A stretch of DNA of 64,000 nucleotides, taken from Rosistilla oblonga (lineage in GTDB: Bacteria; Planctomycetota; Planctomycetia; Pirellulales; Pirellulaceae). The position numbers were made by a program, and so were the translations under genes. Location: positions 2,356,001-2,420,000 of the forward strand of contig NZ_CP036292.1 of NCBI RefSeq assembly GCF_007751715.1. The letters are read 5' to 3'. The notes under the pieces were generated by a model. That model was not told the origin of the DNA. It was given only the letters and a program-made list of their open reading frames with translations, and did not search any database. Shown piece by piece: positions 42,137 to 52,139 of this stretch; position 1 is the stretch's first letter, and every line of letters begins with the position of its first letter.

Positions 42137-43459
42137 TCAGTGCTCTAGCGGTGGGATCGGACTGCCGTGGGGATCGGTTTGCGTATCGCGGGTCTCGCGA
42201 TTCAACTTGTCCCCCATCTCCGCATCGGTCACATGTTCCAGAGCGTCCGCTTTGGCGTGCAGTCGGTCGGTGTCGACTCCCGCTTCATCGACAAGGTATT
42301 GCTCCCACAAGCGATGACTGCGGACCAGCCACCGCGCTTGGGTGCGGCCGCGTTTGGTCAATCGGTATCCAGAATCGATCGGTTGCACGTTGCCACGCCC
42401 CTGATGCATCCGCAACAGCAGAGCGGTCGAGAGCGGACCGGCCATCAACCGCGGCCCCAATTGAGCTCCCGTCGCAACGACATGATCGCGATGCTCTTCC
42501 ATTCGGAACATCACCGCCAACACATCTTCCGCCAAGATCCGCCAACTGAGCATCTGCCGCCGGACAGCTTTCACCAGCACGCCGTGCCGCGGTCCCAACA
42601 GCATCGCCACAACAAACAGTAGTCCCGTGGCAACGGCCATCATCCCCGAGGTGCTTGTGCTGCGGAAACCGAACCAACCGGGAACGACCAGCGCCGACAG
42701 ATGTCCAAGCACTCCCGACGCGATCGCGATCAGACTGCTCAGCAAAATCACCATCGATAACCGATCGGTCAACATCAGCGCCGCTGCGGGCGGAACGACA
42801 AACATCGCCACGACCAAGATATTGCCGACGCTTTCAAAACTGGCGACCGCGGTGATCGCTACCAACGTCATCAGCGAATAATGGATCAACGTCGCTCGAA
42901 AGCCCAACGCCGTCGCCAACGAAGCGTCGAACGAACTGAGCTTCAACTCTTTATAGAACAGCGCAACGAAGGCGACGTTGATGCACAACACCACGCTTAA
43001 GACGGCCACGACGCGAGGCATTTCCAGCCCGGCGAAACGCACAAGATCCAACGGCGTCAATTCGATTGCCCCATATAAAACGCAGCCCGGGTCGAGATCG
43101 ACGTGATCGGCGGCTTGCACGATCATCACCAGTCCGAGAGCGAACAGCGAAGTAAAGACGACTCCCATCGACGCCCCTTCGTCGACTTTGCCAAACCCTC
43201 GAATCCATTCGCTGAACAGCGCCGTCAGAACGCCGACGATCACCGCGCCGACAAACATCGCGATGCTACTGCGATTGCCCGTCAGCAGAAACGCCGCGGC
43301 TAGACCGGGCAGGACCGCGTGAGTGATCGCGTCGCCAAGCATGCTCATCTTGCGAAGGACCAGGAAATTGCCGAGCAACGCCGCCGACAGCGCACACAGA
43401 CACCCCGCGACGATAATCCAACCATCCAGCGACCAAGTTAAGCTTTGCAATGCGTTCAT
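42137..43459 (-). CDS. Metal ABC transporter permease fused to a DtxR-like repressor domain (YtgCR-like)
   Basis: Residues of about 1-290 are an ABC-3 family permease (Mn/Zn/Fe import) with about eight membrane helices and the typical AITHAVLPGLAAAFLLTG and ASFESVGNILVVAMFVVPPAAALM blocks. Residues of about 305-430 resemble the iron-dependent repressor family: a winged-helix-like segment (GPLSTALLLRMHQ...GYRLTKRGRTQARWLVRSHRLWEQYLVDEAGV) and the metal-binding helix HAKADALEHVTDAEM. The same order occurs in Chlamydia YtgCR, where the repressor part is released by cleavage. The ATPase and binding-protein genes are not adjacent. ATG 43459 is the natural start. Confidence 0.87.
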   Translation of the reverse strand: MNALQSLTWSLDGWIIVAGCLCALSAALLGNFLVLRKMSMLGDAITHAVLPGLAAAFLLTGNRSSIAMFVGAVIVGVLTALFSEWIRGFGKVDEGASMGVVFTSLFALGLVMIVQAADHVDLDPGCVLYGAIELTPLDLVRFAGLEMPRVVAVLSVVLCINVAFVALFYKELKLSSFDASLATALGFRATLIHYSLMTLVAITAVASFESVGNILVVAMFVVPPAAALMLTDRLSMVILLSSLIAIASGVLGHLSALVVPGWFGFRSTSTSGMMAVATGLLFVVAMLLGPRHGVLVKAVRRQMLSWRILAEDVLAVMFRMEEHRDHVVATGAQLGPRLMAGPLSTALLLRMHQGRGNVQPIDSGYRLTKRGRTQARWLVRSHRLWEQYLVDEAGVDTDRLHAKADALEHVTDAEMGDKLNRETRDTQTDPHGSPIPPLEH

Positions 43460-43685
43460 GACTCCATCTTAAACGATGCGGGGGAACGCCGGGAGTCGCG
43501 TTCGAATCACCGCCACCACCCACTGAACAACAACTCACTATGGGGGATTAAAACCCTCCACACTTTGTGGACTTTGCAAATCCCACCCCTTACCATCAGG
43601 CCCAGAACTCGCCTTGCTCTTCTAAAAAATCCGCGGCACGGCAGCGATTCGATTTGGCTCAACCGCAAACAGGGAACATCTCATC

Positions 43686-46600
43686 ATGATGAACAACCGG
43701 ATCAAACGCCGTCGCGGACTTCGACTCGAAGCTTTGGAACGACGCTATTTGTTGGCCGGGGTAATCAGTGAGTACTCAACCGATCCAGCAAATCAATTTA
43801 TCGAATTGCGAGGCCAGCCCAACGACGTGATTCCCGCGGGGACCTACGTCACGGTTGTCGAAAGCACGGGAAATGTTTTAGGCGGCCGAATCGAAACGGT
43901 GCTCGACCTGTCGGGGCAACGCTACGGAAGCAACGGTTTTTTGGTGATCGCAATGGCGGACCATCCGTTTGCGATCGCCCCTTCAGCCACCGCCCTGGTC
44001 AGCGCGACGGCCAGTCTCAGTGGTTTGCCGGCGGAAATTCATCAAGCTGGAAATTTTTCAGTCTTCACCGATTCGGTGTTTTTGATTCAATCGGATATCG
44101 CTCCCGTCTGGGGCGACGACATCGACTCCAACGCCGATGGGATCATCGACCCAGCGGGCGCCGCCGCGACGTGGACGATCCACGACTCGGTCACTATCGG
44201 AACGGTCCACGATTATTTTGGCTACGGCAAAACCGTCATTGGCGCCCCACTGGGACAGATGTCGCTGCAGTCGGATTCGTCGTTTATCCCAATCGACGAA
44301 GTGAATGGCGACTACTTGAACTACGTCGCCCGCGTCGGCGATTCCAGCGGCGGCGGAGTTGATGACTGGGTGGCTGGACATATCCATATCGACGTGAGGT
44401 CCGAAAACTCGCTGAGACTCTACGCCGGGGAAATCCTCAACGACGCAGCGAGTCCCACCGTCTTCAGCGGTCGAGAGATCGATCATGTTGGTACTTACAA
44501 CTTCTTTGCCGGTGTCCGTGGCACCGCGACCAACGACATCACCGGCCAATTGCTTGCGGGACTGACGGTACTCGCCGACACCAACGGCAATGGAATCCGT
44601 GATTCAATCACAACCGTGATCGAACCGGACGACTTTCTCATAGACACCGATATCACCAACGCGATTCCGGGAGTCACGATTACGGTCGCCAATCGCAGCG
44701 ACACCTTGCCCCATGGCCTCATCGAACCGCGAGTCGACAGCCCGGGGCTGGCATCGACTGGATCGCAGGTCTTCTCCGATCGCGGCTTCCAGTTTTCATC
44801 CGGCGAAGGGCTGCGAGTCGAATTCTATCGCGATGCCGATTCGGTTCAGATCGATGCCATCGGAAGATCGGCAGGCACTCAGGCAACCGTCGTGATGGAA
44901 GCGTTCGATCGCGATGGTCGTTCGATCGGCACGACGCGTTCGGGAGCGTTGTCGCAAGGAGAACGCGAACAGTTGAGTATCGAATCGGCAGGCGGCGCAA
45001 TCGCGCTTGTGATGATCTACGAAGAGACCGGCAACGCTGCTCTCGTCAATTACGATCACATGGTCGTCACTCAAAAAGAAGCCACCGCGACGACCAACGC
45101 GAGAGGCGAATACCATCTGAAATACCTGACGCCGGGATCTTACGATATCACGATCACCAATGCGCTTTCGGAACTGCCCAAGCTGCCCGTTGGTGGATCG
45201 CAACCGCTCACGATCGATTTCAACGAACACTACACCGTCGATTTTGCGTATGGTGAAAACCAGCCTCCCGTATTCGACTCGGAAACGCTTGCGATGCGTG
45301 TCGATGAGAATTCGCCGATCGGCACGCCCATCGGAATGGTGCAGGCCAGCGATCCCGATACTGGGCAAAGCGTGCGTTATCGATTAACCGGTGGGACCGG
45401 GCGTCGCTACTTTTCGCTCAACCCAATCAGCGGCGAGATTCGTGTTAACAACTCGAGCGGTCTCGATTTCGAACGGGCCCGCGAATTCACGTTGGTCGTC
45501 GAAGCTGCCGACAACTATCAGCCGAGCCTCTCCGAACTGGCGACGATCACCGTAGCCGTCAACAACGCCAACGACCCACCAAGATTTGAAGACAATCGGT
45601 TTACCGTTGCCGAAGATGCGGCCGGCGGTTTCGTTTTGGGAACCGTTCAGGCCAGCGACCAAGACGCGCTGAACGACGACAGCGACGAACCGATCCATCC
45701 CAATGCGGAGATCGGCGAAGAGAGTGGCAACTTCAGTTTTGCCATCGCCGATCCGGTGTATGGTGAGATGTTCGCTATCGATCCACAGTCAGGTCTGCTG
45801 ACGCTGACCGATGCCGCCGCGCTCGATTTCGAAACGACTCCCGAACTGTTGCTGTCGATCGCCGCGACCGATCGAGGCCTGCAACCGCAGACGCAACTGG
45901 GACAGGTCCGGATCCGTTTGCTCGACGTCAACGAACCGCCACAACTCGACGCGACGCCGATCCTCGTTCCCGAAAACGCGACGCCCGGCATCCTGCTGGC
46001 AACCCCAGCGGTCCTCGATCCCGAGGGGCACGATCTGTTCACGCGATCGATCGTATCGGGCAGCGGGCAGGGAATCTTCACGATCGACGCAGCGACCGGT
46101 GCGATTCGGTTAGCCGACGGGGCCGCGTTGGATTTTGAAACTCAGTCGACCTACGAACTGCTAGTTCGCGTCGATGAAGTTGCCGACGAAACCGGCCAAC
46201 CGGCGGCTCCGCTGGGAACCGAAACGCTGCTGACGATCAACGTGCAAGATATCGACGAAGCCCCGCAGGTAACCTTTGTCGCTGCCGCGATCGATGAAAA
46301 CACATCTCCCGGCACGATCGTAACGGCGGTAACCGCGATCGATCCCGAAGGCGCACCGGTGACGATCACTCAGCGTGGCGACAATTCGAACTTTGTCTTC
46401 GACCCGACAACTAACCAGGTTAAAGTCGCCGACGGTGCAAACATCGACTTTGAATCCGCCACCAGCTACCAGGTGCAACTTCGCTTCGCAGACGCCTCCT
46501 TCCCACCTCGCGTCACCAACCTCGTGATCCCCATCGACGTTCGGGACGCCCCCGAATCGCCATCGATTATGACGGAATCATTGGCGGTTCCGGAAAACGT

Positions 46601-47630
46601 TTCCAGTGGGCCGTTGGATTTGCAAATCGCGGTGTCGGATCCGGACCTCAACGATTCGCTGCTGCTGGAGATCGACGGCGGCGACGGAGCCACGATCTTC
46701 GGAATCGACCAACAGACCGGCGCGTTGTCCCTGTTGCCCGACGCATCGCTCGACTACGAAGCTGGCCCGACCGATTACGCATTGCAAATCAAAGTCACCG
46801 ACAGCAAGGGGCTGACCGACGAAGCGACGATCCAGGTCGCGGTGTTGGATGTCAACGAACCGCCGACAATCAGAGAACCGTTTGCGAATCTACATTTGCA
46901 TGCCGGCCGTCGGTTCTGCTTTACCTTTGAAGACAGTCTCTTTTCGGATCCCGATGCCGACACCGAATTGGAAGTCGCCGTCACGACCAGCAGCAACGTG
47001 ATGCCCGGTTGGATGAGCTACGACAGCCAGACGCGAACGCTGCGAGGGACGCCGCAAGCGAGCGACGTCGAGCAGTTGTCGATGGTCGTTCGCGTCAACG
47101 ATTCGGCGCCGACACCGCTAGCAGCAACGACAGCCTTCACGATCTCGGTGCTCAATTCGGACAACGGCGATTTATACACATCCCATTGTTCTGCGCCTTG
47201 GCAAAACCAAACCGATCGCTTTGATGTCAACAACAACGGCAACGTCGCGCCGATCGATGCGATCATCATCCTGAATTTCTTAAACCGCCATGGAGCTCAA
47301 GTCGTCCCCGCCGAAGATCCGCTGGGGCGTTATCTGGATGTCGATGGCGACAACACGATCCGGCCGATCGATGCGCTGCAGGTGCTCAACCACCTCCACG
47401 CCTCCAGTGTGAGCATCGATCGCGAAAGCGCCGCCGAGGAATCCGAAGCATCGATCGCGACCGATCTGGCTGTAATCCAAATGACCGCCGACAGCTCGAG
47501 CGACAGCGGTCTCGCGGCGGGCTTCGTCGGCTTGCCCTCGTCGCTCGATGGCATTCACGACGACGACTCCGACGATGAAGATCGCGATACCGCGGTCGAT
47601 CAATCGCTGCTAGCGTTGCTCTGGGAATAA
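43686..47630 (+). CDS. Cadherin-repeat, dockerin-containing extracellular protein
   Basis: The 1,314-residue protein begins MMNNRIKRRRGLRLEALERRYLLAG, the planctomycete secretion leader. Five or more cadherin-like repeats follow (about 540-1090): each has D-x-N-E/P-P, then V-x-E-(N/D), A-x-D-x-D and (L/A)-D-(F/Y)-E motifs such as LDFERAREF and LDFETTPEL. A putative-Ig-like segment precedes the C-terminal type I dockerin pair (DVNNNGNVAPIDAIIILNFL and DVDGDNTIRPIDALQVLNHL, about 1180-1240). It probably binds Ca2+ and forms part of cell-surface or adhesive assemblies. The gene stands alone, about 230 bases from a divergent neighbour. Confidence 0.9.
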   Translation: MMNNRIKRRRGLRLEALERRYLLAGVISEYSTDPANQFIELRGQPNDVIPAGTYVTVVESTGNVLGGRIETVLDLSGQRYGSNGFLVIAMADHPFAIAPSATALVSATASLSGLPAEIHQAGNFSVFTDSVFLIQSDIAPVWGDDIDSNADGIIDPAGAAATWTIHDSVTIGTVHDYFGYGKTVIGAPLGQMSLQSDSSFIPIDEVNGDYLNYVARVGDSSGGGVDDWVAGHIHIDVRSENSLRLYAGEILNDAASPTVFSGREIDHVGTYNFFAGVRGTATNDITGQLLAGLTVLADTNGNGIRDSITTVIEPDDFLIDTDITNAIPGVTITVANRSDTLPHGLIEPRVDSPGLASTGSQVFSDRGFQFSSGEGLRVEFYRDADSVQIDAIGRSAGTQATVVMEAFDRDGRSIGTTRSGALSQGEREQLSIESAGGAIALVMIYEETGNAALVNYDHMVVTQKEATATTNARGEYHLKYLTPGSYDITITNALSELPKLPVGGSQPLTIDFNEHYTVDFAYGENQPPVFDSETLAMRVDENSPIGTPIGMVQASDPDTGQSVRYRLTGGTGRRYFSLNPISGEIRVNNSSGLDFERAREFTLVVEAADNYQPSLSELATITVAVNNANDPPRFEDNRFTVAEDAAGGFVLGTVQASDQDALNDDSDEPIHPNAEIGEESGNFSFAIADPVYGEMFAIDPQSGLLTLTDAAALDFETTPELLLSIAATDRGLQPQTQLGQVRIRLLDVNEPPQLDATPILVPENATPGILLATPAVLDPEGHDLFTRSIVSGSGQGIFTIDAATGAIRLADGAALDFETQSTYELLVRVDEVADETGQPAAPLGTETLLTINVQDIDEAPQVTFVAAAIDENTSPGTIVTAVTAIDPEGAPVTITQRGDNSNFVFDPTTNQVKVADGANIDFESATSYQVQLRFADASFPPRVTNLVIPIDVRDAPESPSIMTESLAVPENVSSGPLDLQIAVSDPDLNDSLLLEIDGGDGATIFGIDQQTGALSLLPDASLDYEAGPTDYALQIKVTDSKGLTDEATIQVAVLDVNEPPTIREPFANLHLHAGRRFCFTFEDSLFSDPDADTELEVAVTTSSNVMPGWMSYDSQTRTLRGTPQASDVEQLSMVVRVNDSAPTPLAATTAFTISVLNSDNGDLYTSHCSAPWQNQTDRFDVNNNGNVAPIDAIIILNFLNRHGAQVVPAEDPLGRYLDVDGDNTIRPIDALQVLNHLHASSVSIDRESAAEESEASIATDLAVIQMTADSSSDSGLAAGFVGLPSSLDGIHDDDSDDEDRDTAVDQSLLALLWE

Positions 47631-47876
47631 TGTCGCTGCTACCGTGACGCACGGTCGTCATCGCGGGGCGACTCCAACGCCTGGGGCCTCCAATCCCAAC
47701 CGGTTCGCAGCAGATCGCGGGGTTCAGCCCCGGCCGGACGGATGATCCGGGCGGGAATTGCTTCGCCGCAGCTGCTGAACTACCCTGGCCTCAAATCACA
47801 CCGTCTCGCTTGCAAATGGCGGTTGGCGTATGATCGGATGCGTATCCCCAAACCAAGCGGAGTTCTCCAGAACATC

Positions 47877-48662
47877 ATGCTCGCAAAACGTGTTATCCCC
47901 TGTCTGGACGTCAGTTTAGGTCGCGTCGTCAAAGGGACGAATTTTGTCAACCTTCGCGACGCCGGCGATCCGGTCGAAGTCGCGGCGCGTTACGAACGCG
48001 AAGGGGCCGACGAATTGGTCTTCCTGGACATCACCGCCAGCCACGAAGAGCGGGACATCATCATCGATGTCGTGCAACGCACGGCCGAACAGATCTTCAT
48101 GCCTTTGACCGTCGGCGGCGGAATTCGCAGCCTCGAAGACATCCGCGCGCTGTTGAGCGCCGGTGCCGACAAGGTCTCGATCAATTCAGCCGCCTGCAAG
48201 GATCCCGAATTGGTCCGCGCGGCAGCCGATCGATTTGGCAGCCAATGCATCGTCGTGAACATCGATCCCAAGCGGGTCGTCGTCGATGGAGAGACAAAAT
48301 TCGAAGTCTTCATCAACGGCGGCCGCAAACCGACAGGGCTGCAAGCTGTCGCCTGGGCTCAAGAAGTTCAGCGGCTTGGCGCCGGCGAGATCGTACTGAC
48401 TAGCATGGACGCCGACGGAACCTGCGACGGATACGACTTGGAAATCACCGCAGCGGTCAGCAACGCGGTTTCGATCCCGGTGGTTGCTAGCGGCGGGGCG
48501 GGGAAACCGGAGCACTTGGCCGACGCAATCGAAATCGGCCGCGCCGATGCAGCCCTTGCGGCCAGCATCTTCCACTTCGGACAGTTTACAATTGAAGAGA
48601 CCAAACGCGTGATGGCGGACCGTGGAATTCCTGTTCGACTGGGATCGGGTGTCTGCCGATAA
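47877..48662 (+). CDS. hisF: Imidazole glycerol phosphate synthase subunit HisF
   Basis: The 261-residue cyclase subunit makes imidazole-glycerol phosphate and AICAR in histidine synthesis. Asp11 in IPCLDV and the second catalytic Asp in [11 protein letters not shown] (about 130) are present; the phosphate-binding [10 protein letters not shown] and [13 protein letters not shown] loops are intact. Its partner hisH and other his genes are not in view. ATG 47877 is chosen; earlier frame is not similar to HisF. Confidence 0.95.
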   Translation: MLAKRVIPCLDVSLGRVVKGTNFVNLRDAGDPVEVAARYEREGADELVFLDITASHEERDIIIDVVQRTAEQIFMPLTVGGGIRSLEDIRALLSAGADKVSINSAACKDPELVRAAADRFGSQCIVVNIDPKRVVVDGETKFEVFINGGRKPTGLQAVAWAQEVQRLGAGEIVLTSMDADGTCDGYDLEITAAVSNAVSIPVVASGGAGKPEHLADAIEIGRADAALAASIFHFGQFTIEETKRVMADRGIPVRLGSGVCR

Positions 48663-48723
48663 AAGAGATCATCGGGACGTGACCGCCGCCCATTGTTAGA
48701 CCTCAAGACGAAAGCAGACGACG

Positions 48724-49941
48724 ATGAAGCCAAAGACAGCTGAAAAGCCCGCGATCCCCGCTCCCGATCCTTCGATCTCGCCCGAGGCGCAACGCACCGC
48801 GATGATGGCTCGGTTGAAATCGAGCCTGTTGCAAGAGAAAAAAGAGCTGCCGGTCGACAAGATCTTCCGCGCCTTGGTCAAGCTGGAAGGCTCCGATCTT
48901 CACTTGAAAGTCGGCCAACCACCGATGGTCCGCGTCGGTGGCGAACTGAAGCCGCTGAATCGTGGCCCGATCGACACCGAAGAGATGGTCGATCTGTTGC
49001 TGCCGATGATGGATCAACGCAATCTGATGATCTTCGAAGAGGAGGGCGGGGCCGACTTTTCGTATCAATGCGAAGTCGATGGCGTTCGCTGGCGTTTCCG
49101 TATCAACATGCTCAAATCGCTCGGCAACATGGGCCTTGTCGCGCGACGTATCAGCAATTTCATCCCCGACTTTCGTGGGCTCTTCCTCCCCGAATCGATC
49201 GAAAAATTGTGCCACTACGAACAGGGCATGGTGCTGTTGGCGGGAGTCACCGGTTCGGGAAAAAGTACGACAATCGGTTCGATGCTGAACTACATCAACA
49301 GCATCTATCGCAAGCACATCCTGACGCTCGAAGACCCGATCGAGTTTATCTTCACCGAGGATAAGAGCCTGATCAACCAGCGGGAGATCGGCCAGGACGT
49401 CCTCGATTTTAGCATCGGTATGAAACACGCGGTGCGTGAAGATCCCGACATCATCCTGGTCGGCGAGCTTCGCGACGAAGAGACCTTTATGACGGCGATC
49501 CACGCCGCCGAGACCGGTCACTTGGTCTTCGGAACGATTCACGCGGCGAGTGCGTCGACCTGCATCGGTCGTATTCTCGACCTCTTCCCCGAATCGTTGC
49601 ACGGCGCGATCCGTTCGGCGATCGCCTTTAATATGAAGGGGATCGTCGCCCAGAAATTGCTCCGCAGCATCAAACCGGGCGTCTCCCGCGTGCCGACTTG
49701 CGAAGTCATGACCTTCACGCCGATGATCACCAAATTGATCCTCGAAGGGCACGACAGCAAGCTGCCCGATGCGATTCGGATCGGTGCCGAGGACGGCATG
49801 CAGGACTTTACGATGAGTCTGAAGCAGTTGATCGACGACGAATTGATCGACCGCCCAACCGCCTTCGCCGTCGCTCCCAACAAAGACGCCCTCAAGATGG
49901 CGCTCAAGGGAATCGACGTCAAAGCCCCCGGCATCATCTGA
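48724..49941 (+). CDS. PilT/PilU-type ATPase (twitching/secretion)
   Basis: The 405-residue ATPase of the type II secretion/type IV pilus family resembles PilT, which drives pilus retraction. An N-terminal [20 protein letters not shown] domain precedes Walker [11 protein letters not shown] (about 175), the Asp box [10 protein letters not shown], Walker [16 protein letters not shown] (about 240) and the His box [15 protein letters not shown]. The N-terminal 40 residues, Pro- and Ala-rich, are an extension relative to the usual length of about 345. No pilin or assembly genes adjoin. Confidence 0.9.
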   Translation: MKPKTAEKPAIPAPDPSISPEAQRTAMMARLKSSLLQEKKELPVDKIFRALVKLEGSDLHLKVGQPPMVRVGGELKPLNRGPIDTEEMVDLLLPMMDQRNLMIFEEEGGADFSYQCEVDGVRWRFRINMLKSLGNMGLVARRISNFIPDFRGLFLPESIEKLCHYEQGMVLLAGVTGSGKSTTIGSMLNYINSIYRKHILTLEDPIEFIFTEDKSLINQREIGQDVLDFSIGMKHAVREDPDIILVGELRDEETFMTAIHAAETGHLVFGTIHAASASTCIGRILDLFPESLHGAIRSAIAFNMKGIVAQKLLRSIKPGVSRVPTCEVMTFTPMITKLILEGHDSKLPDAIRIGAEDGMQDFTMSLKQLIDDELIDRPTAFAVAPNKDALKMALKGIDVKAPGII

Positions 49942-49995
49942 TCCCGGCAACGTTGGAGTAGAGCCTTCAGGCGACCTCGACATCGCGTTGGAGTC

Positions 49996-50082
49996 GAGCC
50001 TTCAAGCGAAGGCTCAGCATCGCATCGATCGCCTAAAGGCTCGACACCAGCACGTGCGTCCGGGACATGGCATCCCGGACGC
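49996..50082. terminator. Two hairpins between convergent pilT-like and nagA genes
   Basis: Hairpin one (49996-50015) has a 7-bp stem GAGCCTT/AAGGCTC with a 6-base loop; hairpin two (50056-50082) has a 10-bp perfect stem GCGTCCGGGA/TCCCGGACGC with a 7-base loop. No T-tracts follow. A near-repeat of the first hairpin's left arm, CGTTGGAGTAGAGCCTTCAG, is at 49950-49969. Confidence 0.55.
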
Positions 50083-50111
50083 GTCTCCATGGTCATCGCC
50101 ACAGCGGGCGG

Positions 50112-51044
50112 CTATGCACAGCCCGTCGCTCGGCGGGGCAGTTCGAACATCGAATACTCCAACTGCTTCTGGCTGATCCCCAACTCATCGCGCAGCCGGC
50201 GATACATGTCGGGCATCTGAGCTGACGAACCGACGAAGTGCGATCCGTCGGCGGAGGTTGGTGGCATCCCCGCTTCGACGCGGATCTGTTGCCCGGCCAG
50301 CGTATAGACTCCCGCTCCCAAACCGGCTGCTGCGATGCAGTCGGTCGTGAAGACGAGATTCTCTGGCGGGATGCAGCGGATGTAGTTCTGCAGCGCCACC
50401 AACGGAACATGAAACCCGTCGGCGATCATGCAAACGACCAACCGATCGGACATCGACAGCACGCGTTGGATGATGTTGTCGTGCCGATGCATCAGTTGCG
50501 GGCAACCGTTGCCAAGATGCGTGAACATGCTCAAGCCCTGATCGATCGTCGTGGCCAATTGCTCCACACTCGGATCGCAATGCCCTGCGGCCACGACCAC
50601 GTTTTGATCGACCAACCAGCGCGTCAGCTTGCCGCCGGGATCTTGTTCCGGTGCAATCGTGACCAACCGGATCAGACCTTCGCCAGCCGCCAACAACTCT
50701 TCCATGAAGCCTTGTTCGCACTGCCGGGCGTGAGCCGCCGGGTGAGCACCGATATACCCGGTGACCGGACTGATGAACGGGCCTTCGATGTGCAGCCCCG
50801 GAATCATCGCCGCCGCCGCTGGCAACAGCTTCCGCAGTTCGACGATTCGCCGCACGCGAGCCAACATCGCTTCGTTGGAATCGGTGATCACCGTCGCCAA
50901 GATCCCCGAAACGTTGTCCTGCTGCAGCCGCGTTACGGCGGCAGCTAGCTGCGATTCGGAGAGCGATGCGTCGTTGAAGTCGGCACCAAAAAAACCGTTG
51001 ACCTGCAGGTCGAAGAACTTCGGTAGCGATTCGCTGTCGCTCAT
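50112..51044 (-). CDS. nagA: N-acetylglucosamine-6-phosphate deacetylase, short form
   Basis: The 310-residue amidohydrolase-fold enzyme deacetylates GlcNAc-6-phosphate. FFDLQVNGFFGADFND, the metal-binding GLHIEGPFIS, VAAGHC and THLGNGC segments, and TTDCIAAAG with the catalytic Asp are visible. It is shorter than classic NagA (about 380), mainly because the N-terminal beta-sandwich half is missing. Its ATG overlaps the nagB stop, and the two form an amino-sugar catabolic pair. Confidence 0.83.
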   Translation of the reverse strand: MSDSESLPKFFDLQVNGFFGADFNDASLSESQLAAAVTRLQQDNVSGILATVITDSNEAMLARVRRIVELRKLLPAAAAMIPGLHIEGPFISPVTGYIGAHPAAHARQCEQGFMEELLAAGEGLIRLVTIAPEQDPGGKLTRWLVDQNVVVAAGHCDPSVEQLATTIDQGLSMFTHLGNGCPQLMHRHDNIIQRVLSMSDRLVVCMIADGFHVPLVALQNYIRCIPPENLVFTTDCIAAAGLGAGVYTLAGQQIRVEAGMPPTSADGSHFVGSSAQMPDMYRRLRDELGISQKQLEYSMFELPRRATGCA

Positions 51045-51808
51045 GACTGAACCTTTCGCGCTTTCTCCTTCGATTCAGCCGACAGCAGCGAAGCGGCTGG
51101 TTCGTCGACCAACAGCGTCGTTTGCGGATGACGCTGCAAGATCGATGCAGGAGTCTTGGGGCAGATTTCGCCTTCGAACGATCCCTGAACCGCCTTGGCC
51201 TTCCGTTCATCGGGAACGCTGCAAACGATCCGCTTCGACTTCAAGATCTGGTTGACCGACATGCTGATCGCTCGCTTAGGAACCGATTCGAGCGAATCGA
51301 ACCAGCCTTCGCCAACCTGTTGCAACCGGCAAGCTTCATCGAGATCGACGATCAGATAGGGATCGTTGGTTTCGAAATCGGCGGGCGGATCGTTGAACGC
51401 CAAGTGAGCGTTTTCGCCGATGCCAACCATCGCGACATCGATCGGTGCCGCCGATACCGCCGCTGCGGCTTCGCTGACAGTCGCTTCGATGTCTTGATCG
51501 CCACGCAGGAAACGGAAGCTGCGAAGGCCGACGCGGTCGACAAATCGCTCTTTCAAATATTTGCAGAACGATGCGGGGTGATCGGGCGAGATCCCTTCGT
51601 ATTCGTCCAAATGGAAGCCATCGACGACCGACCAATCGATCTCATCGTGCTGGATCAAGTGCTCCAGAACGGTGAACTGCGAGGCGCCGGTGGCGACCAA
51701 AAGTCTCGCTTGGCCCGAATTTTTAATTGCGGCGACAAGATCCACAGCGGCGATCTGGGCGGCTTCGCGCCCCATCAAGTCAGAATTAGCTGCAATAACG
51801 AGGTCCAT
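51041..51808 (-). CDS. nagB: Glucosamine-6-phosphate deaminase-like protein
   Basis: The 255-residue protein resembles NagB, which converts glucosamine 6-phosphate to fructose 6-phosphate plus ammonia. It has LLVATGASQFTVLEHL, FHLDEY (catalytic Asp) and VGIGENAHLAFNDP. In the last, the usual GNDGHIAFNEP has Asp141 replaced by Asn and Glu148 by Asp, while His143 is kept. First gene of nagB-nagA on the minus strand. The substitutions leave the exact activity open. Confidence 0.8.
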   Translation of the reverse strand: MDLVIAANSDLMGREAAQIAAVDLVAAIKNSGQARLLVATGASQFTVLEHLIQHDEIDWSVVDGFHLDEYEGISPDHPASFCKYLKERFVDRVGLRSFRFLRGDQDIEATVSEAAAAVSAAPIDVAMVGIGENAHLAFNDPPADFETNDPYLIVDLDEACRLQQVGEGWFDSLESVPKRAISMSVNQILKSKRIVCSVPDERKAKAVQGSFEGEICPKTPASILQRHPQTTLLVDEPAASLLSAESKEKARKVQS

Positions 51809-52139
51809 TTGGGATGCTCCAGGTGGGATTCGAGAAATTTTTTGGAAATTAGTTCGTGCTGCTCAGACCGCACGCCGCGATCCAAAACCAGCCGGCGTAC
51901 GACTCCGCAGAGCTGTAAACCGTGAAATATCCATTGCCTACCAACGTTAACGAAGGTAAACTCAGTATTGTGACCTTAAAATCTAAGGTGAGGTTAGGTG
52001 CCACATCGTGGCGTTAAGGCGGGAAAGACATCCGCAGCGTGGCGAAGGTGGGTCGATTGTGAGTTCGAAAACTTGTTTTGTGGTGTGCGATCGGGTACAC
52101 TGCTGATCTCGTTCGAATCACTCAGATAAGAACTGGGTA
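51809..52139. other. Divergent intergenic region (nagB / zinc-ribbon gene)
   Basis: About 330 bases. It holds the promoter of the zinc-ribbon gene at its right side. On the nagB side there is AT-rich sequence (51950-51990) but no clear box pair. Confidence 0.35.
52073..52101 (+). promoter_or_regulatory. Sigma70-like promoter of the zinc-ribbon gene
   Basis: TTGTTT (52073-52078) and TACACT (52096-52101) are separated by exactly 17 bases. Predicted start about 52108, giving a leader of about 30 bases before ATG 52140. Confidence 0.55.
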
